Source of the DNA: Glandiceps talaboti
Lineage: Eukaryota; Hemichordata; Enteropneusta; Spengelidae
Reading direction: 5' to 3'
Length of the DNA: 64,000 bases
Assembly (NCBI RefSeq): GCF_964340395.1
Contig: NC_135553.1
Span: 13,300,001-13,364,000, forward strand
How positions within the stretch are numbered: the first letter of the stretch is position 1; every line of letters starts with the position of its first letter. Made by a program: the position numbers and the translations under genes. This document shows positions 49,751 through 62,334 of the stretch, one piece after another. The notes under the pieces were generated by a model. That model saw only the letters and a program-made list of their open reading frames with translations. It was not told where the DNA came from and did no database searches.

Positions 49751-50644
49751 AAGTACAGCGTACAGTTTACCATGATATTGAGTGTGTATATTTTCTTATG
49801 TACTTTCGGTATAATAGTGACTTTGACAAGCTTACTAAAATAAGTCATTGTGTTGATCGTTTTTTTTATTAATTAAGAGAACCAAAGAAATGATTTATAA
49901 CAACCCACGCGCCATTATGTAAGAAATGCATGTACTGTCATGCATAAAAAACATATACAATCGCCAGAATTGTTTTAAATAGACTTAATTTGTAATGTTT
50001 CCATCGGGAAAAGCCTGTCAAATCTTAAAATGAATCATTTGCTATTAGAACCTTATTTTTTTATGGAAATAATCATTTGTTCATGTCTGTATCATTTACA
50101 TTCCACATTTTTGTCGCGATTATCAATAATTTGTCATGGTATGTAAGCAATAAACGATGCCAGACAAGTTTCATATTATTATCACTTCATTAGTCTTCAC
50201 TCGTAGATTCAATTATCCATGTATAATTGCATTTGTAGTGAAGAATTTATTTTAGATCAAATGCAATGCAACAGTGGTGTATTCAAAAGATTGTCGTTTA
50301 TTGTTGCGAAAGAAAACATGTTACAACAACAGGACCGTGGCATGTAAAGTGTACTTTAAGGAAAGCACATATTGTGAATTCACTACGTCGGCTAAAATCT
50401 TGAATGATAAAGTATATAAAATGCGTTGGTTTCGATTCATTCACTTTCAGTTATCTATACGGAGTTGCCATCGAACCGAAGTTGGGCAGCTGAAGTGACT
50501 AGTGGGCCTTGCCATGAAATTTCTTTTCAAAGCATTGTCAACTTCATATACTGCGATACATGGTTACAGTAACATTATAAACAGCCATCAACGCGTGAAA
50601 GTGAATGAAATCAATACATTCCCCCCTGTTCAGATATTTATCTT

Positions 50645-50649
<5 letters not shown>
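49751..50649. other. non-coding interval
   Basis: AT-rich. I see nothing recognisable. Confidence 0.45.

Positions 50650-50728
<79 letters not shown>
50650..50728. repeat. (GA)n (GACA)n compound microsatellite
   Basis: About 37 bp of GA, then about 41 bp of GACA. Confidence 0.97.
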
Positions 50729-53700
50729 CCCAGCCGAGTAAATCGGAATCCTACTACTAAAACATACCCCATTGGAGCGGTCATTCGGTAACATATGAAA
50801 TTAATGAAAATGTGTTGACAAGAGACATTACTCACTTTGCGGTATTCCCAGACATGTTAATGTTCATTACAGATAGATGACTTAACACTCTTTATGCAAC
50901 ACCGATGACTGATGTTGTCTCGGCGTGACCGATGTGTCTAATGACAAGGTTGTTGACTCCAGACTATTGTATATCAGTTTATACAATGCGAGGGTGTTTT
51001 GCGTGAGTGTAAGGAAGCTAATTAAATTGAACGTGTGTTTTTATACTATCACCTTTCGAAACTTCGCAAGCAAACGTGTTTATTTTTATTATTTCTATCT
51101 AGGATTTCTCTACCTAGGCAAGCGAGCGAGTTATTAAAAGACTAACATTATGTTTGTTACAGCATATGTTAGAACTACACCGATCCATACACTCTGACCA
51201 GTATTGCATCACTTGTGGATAAACGTTTTTACATAGTTATACACGGTAAATCAAACAAAATAGATTTTTGGGTCCGCACCCAGACATCAGCGCCCCTAAC
51301 GGCGATCACGATACCAACCAGAAATTGTATTAACTTTGCTACTGTAACAATGTATCGTCTGACTCTACAAACATTGACACGCAATCATTGCATTGTAATC
51401 CATTTCATGGCCGAAAAAAAGTATTATGATTGTTACAATATATACGATTTGGCTATGGTTTGCTAAGTTAATGCTAGCTCACACAAAGGAAATGTGGCAA
51501 TGTTTGTAGGATTTTTGTCATGCCAGACTATGAAGGCAGCTGTGTTGTTGCTAGTAAGATTTTTCGTCGAGCTAAACGATGAAATGTGACAATTTCAGTA
51601 AGCCAGATAACACTTTGTTTTCCATGTTAGCATGACTTTCATTGTAAGTTGAAGAAGTGATGGTCATTTTAGCTACCTTTATGGTATACCATTAATTCAC
51701 ATCGTGCATTGATTTTTTTCAATCATGTTATCGATCAAAGGTAGATTCATGCAAATGGGCTTTTATTTGCCTGTCTATCGCGATAGTACATTTGACATTA
51801 CAACTTCGATTCTCGATTGGATATTACTAAAACCACGCCAGGCTGCAGGATGTACGATTGAACACGAAATGACGCGAAACAAGAACGCTCTATCATCGTC
51901 AGTAACACATAGTCCCCGGACTTGCATATCAATTCGACACTATACAATGGGTTCATTAACCGAACCGTCAACTATGTTATTACTCAATACAGACCCCGTC
52001 AAAAGAAGAGACAACCTGTTCAACAGCAACACATATATCTGTCACCAGTGTTAGAGTTATTGGTCAACGGAGACGTGCGATTCACAGGCTGCCAAAACTG
52101 TTTCGTCGACAGAGTGTAACAAATGAAACGTGTGTATAGTATGTCCGAACTGAAGTAAAAGTTGCGACAACTCTGTTCTAAGATTTGTCGAAGTCCGAAA
52201 ACTTTTATAGCGGACATCAATGTTTTTAAATATATAGAGACCAGATATGATGATATATCAGGCCGACTTTGACAGAAATACCCTGGAGAAAAGACAAAAA
52301 AAGTTAATTTTTTATCTAATTGTTCCAAAACCAAAAAGCATGCATTCCATATTTCGCCCAACACATTCGACCTACTTCACATATACTTAGAGTTACGACA
52401 TGGAGGTAGGGTCTCACTGACTGAGAGTCATCAAAACAAATATGGGTGGGGGTCTTGGCCTTGGGGTCCATGACTATAACATCACTTGTTCATAGGATGG
52501 AAAATTTAATCTCTCCATTTATTCCTACCTCCGCAAAACGGGTTCTAATTTGAATGGAGATTATGTTTTCAGTTGTTTGTCTATTTGTCGGTCGGCTGGT
52601 GTGTTTGTTTAATTGTTATCAGGATATCTCATAACGAATTGATTCAGATAAAACCTTTTCAAAATATTGTCTACATGTGATGATGCAATACAAATTGAAA
52701 ATCCCCATTCACGATTTGTGCTTATAGATTAAAAAGTTCATTTAATTAACAGTGCAATCTAATTACAGGATGTCCAGATCAAATGTAATAACGCAGACCT
52801 AATTAAAATGCAGCATGATATAATTTGATTTCTGGATAGTTCAACCACACTTTGCTCTCTTTAATTAAAAAGCGCACAGATTTAATCAAAAATACAATAT
52901 TATAATATTTGGGGACATTTTGTTGTGAAACGCAAGTGAAGTGATCTGGTTTAGAAAGTACGAAATAAAACCAACTGCACAAGGTAAAGGGATATAGATA
53001 GAGAAAATGACATTGACAAGATAGTGAACTTTCTAAGATGGATTGATAATACGAAAGAGCCAAATGGAGGCATTAGATAGCGGAAATTAAGTCTGAATAA
53101 AACATGTGCACTCATAAAATATACCTTATCTTGATACACGTATCTCTTCATTGACAGTGCTCGATCTGTTGACTTCGTGACTAAGAATGCATGATTTGCT
53201 CACCTTGCATTACAGAGGAACACAGCTCCAGGAAATAGGGGTATAATTTGATAAAACCTGAATTCTGGGTAATCAGTTCTTGATTTGAAATTGCATACAT
53301 TTCACTTGATTGATAAGAAATGTCAATTTGAAACTATTTTTACACCGTTATTGCTGCAGCAGTGATCGATGACGTGTTACTTAATTGAAATCAGCAGATA
53401 TGCATATATGTTAGCTGAACAATAAATATTCATAATTTAGAATAAGGCAATAGGCACTTAGGAGTCATTAATATTTCATTGATCATCAAATACAAATGTG
53501 CGTCTGCTGACTCCAATGGGGGCAGGGTTGCATCATTGCTAAGACAGTCACAAAACAATGAAGGTGAAACCAGTTTCAATTTTGTGTTTCTTGGCAATGG
53601 TGCGAATTGTATGTGATGTTGAATTAATAAAATGGCCATATGGATGAGGACTAGGTATTTATTTTGGATTTTTAAAACAGTTGTATTACCAATCTTCTTC

Positions 53701-55663
53701 CTACTTAAGATATCAATGCGAAGCAACATAAACCAAAACTGTGTTGGTGACTCAATACATTGCAAAAAGCTAAAATATGTCTAAAACGTGTGTGACTGTA
53801 CGTACAATTAACAAATATTTTACACACATTTGTTGATCTTTTCCAAGTTATTGATGAGTTACAAACACGGACTTGTTGTTTCACATTGATTTGTCAAGAA
53901 GGGAGCCATGACAAAACTGTTTAATAAATAAAAAAGTAAAAGATATACCCCCCAATCCATAATCCATATGGCCACTTTAGATGATTCTCCAGGACACAAC
54001 GTTTACGAAAGTTCATTTATTTCCTGAAGTAGTGCTCCCCTTCACTACTCCATTGTTGGGTCCTGATTAGACCGGACGACTAGATAAGAATTACCCGAGC
54101 TACATGATGCAACATGAGTGTAGAACTCCACCGACAAGTCAATTGAATCAAATAGTTACCGTATTTGGCTTTAATTTCTCTCGTTTGTTTTTTTCTATAA
54201 CGCAACATTTTGTGCCCTTCACCATCTTTGAATAAGATTTCTGAGAGGTGCATGGGTATAAACGAGGCACAACGAATACTCAACGGACACAACGTAACTT
54301 CAAAAACATTAAAATGTAATCACGCAGCGCCGTCTACGACCAGATTGAAAATGTTTATTTGCTGTGTGCACTGTGACCACGTGTGCCTACTGAAATCTGA
54401 CAATGTGATATTTTATACTTTGATTTGAATAGAAATGTGATATACACCATACTCATACTGCATGACGGAACGATTTCTGCACACTCGTGATTTTTTAACT
54501 CAACTCCTAATACATTTCCCATACCACGCCACTCCCTCCCCTCTCCTCGCTTTCTCGTCCTTCCTATACAGTCTTAGGGATGGGCTCGCGACAAATATTC
54601 AAAATAAATACAATTTGTATACACTTACTTCCTAAGTATTTTAAATTACAAACAGGATTTTAATAACGACCACAATTCACTAAGAAACGTTGACGTGCCA
54701 CCATATGTTTTGTATGTACAATACAAATGTGAGCAGTAGGCGAGCCAGATAGACAAACAAGCTTGCGCCAGCCTGGTTAACGAAGTGCTTCATTGTAGCT
54801 CAGTAGAGTAATTGAAAGATACACTCAGCTTCAGAGGATAAAACTTTCTGGTCGATCGGTGATTGGGGTATGGCGTCGTGTGGACAAATTATGAAAGGGT
54901 TGATGGAGACAGACTGGAAGGTGTACATGTAGCACGGCGCCGTTGATGATCATTGCTGCGAGCTCGTGTACGTACACGATAACTGCAACAACCTTTATCC
55001 TTGTAACATATGAACCACTGTGAAAAACAAAAGAATCAAATATTCCTAACCTAAGCGGTGCATATACAAAATATTGAAAGTAGATGGATCCTGAGAGAGA
55101 CCTTGTGTTATCTCCCTGCTGGTGGGTTTTTGAATAGGCTTAATGATTCTTACATGTAAATTCAAAGCGTCAGTATCTCAAACCATTCTTATTTTTTTTT
55201 CGTGAACTTCACGTACACCTGTCGTATTTTACAGCTAGCTTCTTTTCTCAACTAAAGCATTGACATCAACACCATTTATCGTGCAGGATATGACTTTTTT
55301 TTACTACTCAATGAAACCGACACAGAATGGAATCTAATGAAAAGGGTAATCAACCCTTCTGCAATGTTTTTCTTTTGAAAAATCCTTTTAAGGACAAACT
55401 GAGCCCGGAGGGTTTGAGTGGCAGGAAATCATACAATGTTGTAGTCACTGTCTATGTTATTGCATTTCTTACTTTTTTAATATAACTTCCTGAGGACTCA
55501 TCATTTTTCAGTCAACAGACCAAAGTAGAAATGTGACAACGTCAGCTGCTGTTTACCAATTCTCAATTTCGTTTCCACTCTTTTACCTGGTGAAACGTAA
55601 AATTATGAATTAAATAAAGTAGTGCATAATGTGAGAAATATTCCTCCCCCATTCCCCTCCTGA

Positions 55664-55676
55664 CCCCCCCCCCCCC
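55664..55676. repeat. poly(C) homopolymer, 13 bp
   Basis: A C13 run inside a C-rich strip (55642-55676). It could be a G-quadruplex or i-motif seed, or an assembly-length uncertainty. Confidence 0.85.
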
Positions 55677-56536
55677 AATAGATAGTCTGCATTTAAATAA
55701 CAAGCATTATCAGTTTATACCATGCATGAACGAGCCAGGTTCAACAGAATGGAATATATACTCTGGTCGTTTGCGTCACGACAACGCGTGTCTACGTAGT
55801 TGGTTCTGGGGTGTTCGAAAAATGAGTCAAAACGCTCAAACTTACCATTACTTTCCCTGATTTATTGTTTTATATTACAATATAATCATATTATTCCCCA
55901 ATATATGTTTTCTTCATGCAGCCCGAAAGTACTCGTGTCCTATGGTTTGTCACCACGAGTCGATAGACGGGAAGTGACAAGGACCCCTTAGGTCACTCGC
56001 ATTTCCAAAAATATTGGGGTTTAATATCTAAATATTAACTCAAGGTAGATATTAGGTGGGTACCTACCGTACACATCTTGCCTCGATATCCTATGATAAA
56101 GAATATAGATTCGAAACGTTGGATTGTATTTATTGATCGGGACTGTTTCACTCGCTCCTTATGCACTTCTAAATATCTAAATATTAACGTCTAACTTATA
56201 GAGAACATGTGATGGCGTGCTATCCTTACTCATTAGCGTTTGGCCCTGGGCGCAAGTATTTAAATATTGTACGTCATCGCCATGCATGCGCTTTTATGGG
56301 AAAGTTGTGAGCATTTGCTCAGCCTTTGGCGCACACAGCGAGGAAAACTTCATGAGTGACCAAAATTATCAAACCCACTAGATATTTGGCTCACGGCCAC
56401 TAATGACCAAAATCTCACTAAAAGTTGCCAACATAGGTGAGGAATCGGCGCGATGAAATTGCCACCAGTGAAATTTTGTTCGTGTGTGCCGGGCATTACG
56501 CAAATATTTCCGCTTCCGCTCAAAGATTACGCATGC

Positions 56537-56579
56537 GGACCTTTGACCTTTACCGATGACATAGTGTTGCTATAAAAAG
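56537..56579 (+). promoter_or_regulatory. DR1 nuclear-receptor site plus TATA box
   Basis: GGACCTTTGACCT at 56537-56549 is, on the minus strand, AGGTCAAAGGTCC, a direct repeat of the AGGTCA half-site with one-base spacing (HNF4/RXR/COUP-TF type). TATAAAAAG follows at 56571-56579. An ATTACGCAAAT bZIP-like site lies upstream (about 56496). The spacing suits a plus-strand core promoter with a start near 56600, but I find no convincing downstream exon, so function is unproven. Confidence 0.3.
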
Positions 56580-57552
56580 CACCCATGGTTCCCGAAGAAC
56601 AACGCACATGTCACTTGGTAACTTTCAGCACATGTTTGAAACAAACGAGACCCTTGCAGCCTACCAGAGACGATAATTGAGCTCATAATCCCCCTACTAA
56701 TACCTCGGAACAATACCTGTTGGAAAGGTTGGCTGCTAGCACTGCAACAAATTATCATGATTATCAAAACCACGTGTGCGTCCACAATATCAGGATATTA
56801 ATATCAGACACTGCGCATGCGTTGAAAATGTCAAGAACCGGCCAGCCCTTGCTTTAGAATGGAAATTTCCGGCGATTACAAATCATTTTCTGTTTTTGTT
56901 CTACTTCCTCATGAGAACTGAACTACGGGTTAATTAAATGATACTAGTGCATAGTTGTATAATAAGAAAGGTATGTTTATTAGCAGGTTCTCTTAAACTA
57001 AAGACTTCTCAGAACTGTGTTGGCAAGGGCATGTTAACTTCAAAAAATAAAATCTTCAATCTTCATTCGTGACATGACATCTGGGCAGTTCAACAGGATT
57101 CAGCCCCAAATGAGACTGTTATTAAAAGAAGTCAACTGTTAGCTTTTGGTGTAACAATGTCTACTTCGGCGTCTTCAAAGAAGCGTTATAAACGACCATA
57201 ATTGATGAAATGAAGCTATTACCGATGCAACTGGACACATATATGTCATTCAAGTGTTGTTTTAAGCTATGATAAGAAAACGTTTTAGGTAAACAATCAT
57301 GTTTGGATTAGGTTTTAAAGACATTTAACAAAAATAACAGCTTTTATTCATGCGACACCTGAACAAATAACAATTCCCCGTATTTAATAACAACATTCAA
57401 TGAGTCTTTTGTTCAAATTTACACAGATTGACTTCCGTCAATAATGTAGGTTTGCCTGTGCCTAAGAAACCACTTTCGTATTTTTTTAAAAACATAACCT
57501 ATTGGTTTCTTTCAACCATCATAATTTCATTTAATGCAATCATTATACAGAA

Positions 57553-57669
57553 TATGTATGTATGTATGTATGTATGCATGCATGCATGCATGTATGTATG
57601 TATGTATGTATGTATGTATGTATGTATGTATGTATGTATGTATGTATGTATGTATGTATGTATGTATGT
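57553..57669. repeat. (TATG)n microsatellite with (CATG) core
   Basis: (TATG)n, a short (CATG)n block at about 57575-57590, then (TATG)n to 57669. Confidence 0.97.
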
Positions 57670-57710
57670 CTGGCGGCCTCTGTCAACGTTTCTCAAAAAC
57701 GGCTGACTCT

Positions 57711-57962
57711 ATTTGTATAATTAATTATTTCCAGCAACTGGGCAACATCTTAAGAATGCATGCTTCAAATTCAATATAATTTGGTATGGAACATAACTAA
57801 TTGCACGTGTTCTGAAAAGATTACTGATGTAGCTTTTAGTTTTTAGTCATTTGCATAATTAACGAATTTCAGAAATAAGGCTATATCTTAAAAATGCACT
57901 CTTCAAATCCAATTAAATTTAGCACATACTTCAAACATAAACTAACCGCATATGTTGTGTTG
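57711..57962. repeat. 138-bp tandem duplication, two degenerate copies
   Basis: The unit starting ATTTG(T/C)ATAATTAA occurs at 57711 and 57849. Shared internal blocks in order are CAT/TATCTTAA(G/A)AATGCA, CTTCAAAT(T/C)CAAT, ACATAACTAA or ACATAAACTAA, and GTGTT. Confidence 0.65.
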
Positions 57963-57999
57963 CATTCCAACAATAATTGTGTGTAGGAGTGAAAATCTA

Positions 58000-58390
58000 A
58001 AGACTTTGCCATTACAGAAGGCATTCAGCTTAGATATGGTATATCATGTTCTGTATTTCCCATATGCAAGTAGAACAACATGTATTGTGTGAAACTTCAC
58101 GATCACCTTGTCACCTAATTTAAACTCTATACCTTCTCTAATTTGGTAGTAATATACCTTGCCCTTGCGGAAGTCAACGTTACTGTTACAAATTGGAAGC
58201 CGACACCAAGGTAACAGCTTACACTTTAAGTAACTTGATTGCTTTGCTCGTTTAATGTTTTTCGTAGATAGACAAAGCTTGCCCTTACGAAATGTAGTAC
58301 CGTGACAAGTTGAAAGCTGAGATTTCCGTTTACACTTTCATTAATGTTCAATCATAGCACGATCACATTTGATTTGCTTTTCTACGTCGA
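58000..58390. repeat. three degenerate tandem copies of the GCCCTTACGGAAG repeat
   Basis: Starts at 58008 (GCCATTACAG), 58161 (GCCCTTGCGG) and 58281 (GCCCTTACGA). The last two copies share TTGGAAGC/TTGAAAGC and TTTACACTTT/TTACACTTTA blocks at a period of 120. A further copy is at 30845-30900. Confidence 0.5.
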
Positions 58391-60815
58391 TGTTTTGCAA
58401 GTAATACAATATTTAATGTGTTTAACGAATAGAAGCCCTGTTTCAATTTCATCACAAGTTATTCGAATTAAAGACATAATAATGACTTCCTATCTTTTCC
58501 ATGAAGTGTTAATTTCCATGGACAATTTTTTATCATCATGATCAAGTGGTTTTTTTTTTGAGTAATGAATTTCCAAGTAGGTTGTTGGAAATAGAAGTAA
58601 TACAGCCTCTAGCGACATATCCTACGAGGCAATCATGTGTTGGTTCTTTATGTTTCTGTTTGCAAAGTCTGTTTTATATTCATATTGCTTGGACATTCTC
58701 TTAATGAAACTCTACACAGGAATCCCGAGAAATTCCCTGAGCAATGAGCGCCTGATGTTAGTCATTTGTAACAGAAATTTCGCTTGAAATTAAATTCCGA
58801 TTTGGTTATCCCCAAATTAATAGACTGTATACATTTGAATGACGAATCCCAGATGTATGTTGCGAATATTGTCAGCGTTGTATAGGTGCTGTCTAAAGTG
58901 AGTATTCTGAAACAAAGATATGAACGGCAAAAAGGTGATAGAATAGGAAAAGTAGTCCTTCTGAAAATACTACCCATTATCTTCATTTATATCACTCAAA
59001 GATAATAACAAAGTTTTCGGTTTGATTTCGTGAGGGTTTAATATTATTTTGAAATTTAGCGTTTGAGTTCAGACGAATTTTGAGCAACGCCTATCATATG
59101 CATGCGTATGTTACCCGGGCTACTCAAAAACCCTTATCGGTAACATGTAACAACTTACTTTCACCTGAATGATAAGAGTATTATGATCATGCATTTTTCT
59201 GCAAATAACCAAAAGTTCCGAAGTTAAGAAAATACTAATTTGTACCGGACTGCCATGGGGAGATGAGTATAGAGCGTCTGGCCGGTTGCGTTATCGGTTC
59301 AAACGTTCACTCTAAAGATCATCATACCAGTCTAAATACCACATGCCTCATCATGACTAGATATAATTTTTTCTTTCACGTCAAATCGATGCCTTGTGTA
59401 CATCATCTGCGATGGTTAATTTGTTCTCGCAATTGATAGTGTCGTTAGATTGGTATGTATGCACCAACTTTCGCTTTTGGCATTGAACGAAATAAGAATT
59501 ACAGTAACTAGATGCAGGCAACCAGACAAACGACAGCTGATGACATCCATTTGCTAAAGTCAGACAGTTTCGTACTTGATGTCTTTCTTTCCTTAGTGAT
59601 ACCTTTTTTTCTATAGTTTTACCACGACCCGTCAGTTGACCCTACGGTCCAACTGCCATGGTATAACATGCCCTTTGCAATGCGCCACATCGCCTACAGG
59701 ATTTTCTGACATGATCACTTGATATTTGCCGTCTGGGTAAGGTTAATGTGCCCTATATATTGCCAAGCAAAAATTCTACGGTACATACACGGTAAACCAT
59801 AGAAATCCACAGTAATATTACTGTAACATGATATGCCTGTAACAGGTAGACCTTGGGCATATATGAAACATGGACTGTACACACGGTATGTAAATGTGGT
59901 ACGATTTTAATGATGTATTCACAGACGTGTCACAGCATTTCTGACTATACATTTCTGTGATCATATGACTGGAGAAGGGATACACACACGTGCTTTCAGA
60001 GATGTGTGTATAAGTTCTGTTACAGGGTGTATGTGGGTGTTTCATAGTGGTGTTTAAGAACATAATTATATAATACACACGACACTGTGAATATCGGGTA
60101 TATTGTTCAACCATCTACACTGCACTGAGCAGCAGCTTACAGTGAATGGAATATAGATGAATGGCATAATCTAACAGTACAGAAGGTTATCAAGCTAAGG
60201 GGTTGTTGAAGTGTAGGATAGCTGTATTATCAAACTGGATAAGTATTTAATCCTTTGATGAAGTCATGAATTATAGAATATGTGAAAGTAGGTCAGAGAG
60301 ACCAGTTCATGGGTACGACTATTGCATTGGAGTATCGTTCGATTACCTAAGCATGGTACACATATACAGTCAACGCAAGTAAACAAGTGAAGATATTATG
60401 ATGATGATGAAAACTCATCTGTGCAAACGTTTATTCTAATTGAAGGCATCACAGAAGAATAAATAACACAATGATTATCAACAAAACAATTGATACGCCG
60501 ATAAATCTTCAGAATTACATTATAATACATTTAATATATATAATGTCACGTCAATTGATGCCACACCACTACATCACACCACACAGCATCATATGGCATC
60601 AAATAGTATATCACATCATCAAGTAACAGTACGTCACATCATGTCACAACAACACCGCATCAACCTATAAAACACAGCGCCATTAAAAAAAGAGAACAGC
60701 TCTCAATGCTATTAGTAATAGAGCATTGTAGATTTAATCCAAGGAATAAGGATGTTATATGCCTACTCGGCTACTCGGAGTTTCAAGCTTCTGTGACCAA
60801 CATCATTATTCTTGG

Positions 60816-60970
<155 letters not shown>

Positions 60971-62334
60971 TCCAAAACATAAGCATCCCGGCTAAAAAGT
61001 CAGATAACTTATTTCACAAATTAAGGCATTAATAATCAATTAATTTATCCAATCACATTTCAATCACCTTATTTATTATAATAAACTTCTCAGATAACAT
61101 GACCTGTCTTATTAACATTTTACTACAAATAGCAACATTGTATGTTAATTAATTTCCCTTGATCATTTTTTAAAAAGGAATTAAATTAATGTAAAAGATA
61201 GTTTGTTCGCTGTACGAAATACATTGAACGATGCCAAACGTCCAATGTATGTTTGTTGTTATCTTCGTCTATGGAAATGACTCGCTGTGCCATGTGTCCA
61301 GCTATGGGGAGGTCAAATCTTCACTCAGTAGGGAAGCGTTAGAAATTGATTTATTACATATTACAGATTGAAAGTTTTAGAAGAATCGTTTAAATGACAA
61401 ATGTCTGGCATCGGTTCCACATTGCCATTATTTCCTGTGGGATTTCGTCATATGCCTAAGCAATTCTTGTGATCAGACACACGTGTAACCGTAAATGTAG
61501 TTTTGTCATATTTACCCTTTTGTATTCTTGTACAGATTTGTCGGATGTTTCGCTGAGTTCGTTTGAGATTTGCACCTATAAAGCTTAGTTTGTTATAGCC
61601 TCCAGAAAGGTACCATTCATTGTATACGGGTCAATTGAATGGGTTCGCCATAAAAATACGGGATTTATACCCATGTCGTTTGCTGAATCGAAGTGATGAG
61701 GCTTCTTAGCTTGGAAGTACCTTGGCTGAACCTCATAGGCTGAAAAGAGAAAAATACTGGATCCAGATAATGTATAATTTTGACGCGATATTTAAACTCA
61801 AGTAGTCACCCTTGTAGCCTTGTGATGTCATCGAAAGACTGTTTTAATGTGAAAATGCTTTATATACTTCAAAAATGGAAAGAAATACAATGAAAAATGA
61901 AAATGCTATGCTAATTGAATATATTGGTTAAAATATTGCCATTTATAACATCTACTTATTTTAAGTGGCTTAAAACATAGATCACAATAATGAGACGACT
62001 CAGACACCTATGTCTGCAGCGAGGAGCAACATAAGCGAAGAGAGGGTGGATATGTGGACAAGATCATTGTAATACTGGATGAATTATCACAAGATCAACT
62101 GAATTTGACGCAATAATTGGATTGGATTGGTTTAGATTAAATTGGAATGACTTGATTTTATGTGACTTGACTTGACTCGAAAACTAGATATTACCCCAGG
62201 GTATGAATATACTAAATGTTAGCTTTACTTGCCAAGATTATTTAGAGAAAATGGTTGCCGACACTGCTAGACGACCAACCGCACACAGACATATCAATGT
62301 GCATAAACAATCCCAAACATTCATATTTCTCTGA
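60971..62334. other. non-coding interval left of the LINE
   Basis: AT-rich, with a degenerate GATTG/ACTTG pentamer strip at about 62110-62180. No coding signal. The LINE begins after the TGA at 62332. Confidence 0.5.

Larger units (their letters stand above)
50729..57552. other. 6.8-kb non-coding interval
   Basis: No supported exon. Features worth noting are a 13-C homopolymer (55664-55676), a segment with a degenerate hammerhead-like core (56089-56123) and a promoter-like cluster at 56496-56600. Minus-strand frames of about 86 to 114 codons in 52-54 kb match nothing known to me. Confidence 0.45.

Noticed and set aside
54786-54870. tRNA A-box-like GTAGCTCAGTAGAG
   Set aside because: No matching B box or cloverleaf; GGTCGATCGG downstream fits the B-box consensus poorly.
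56570-56785. Minus-strand frame with a hydrophobic start resembling a signal peptide
   Set aside because: The frame starts with GTG; the first ATG leaves too short a hydrophobic core, and no downstream exon supports it.
59809-59824. 16-bp palindrome containing TAATATTAC, the nonanucleotide of rolling-circle replicons
   Set aside because: The nonamer lies in the stem and not the loop, there is no Rep-like frame nearby, and AT-rich DNA yields this by chance.
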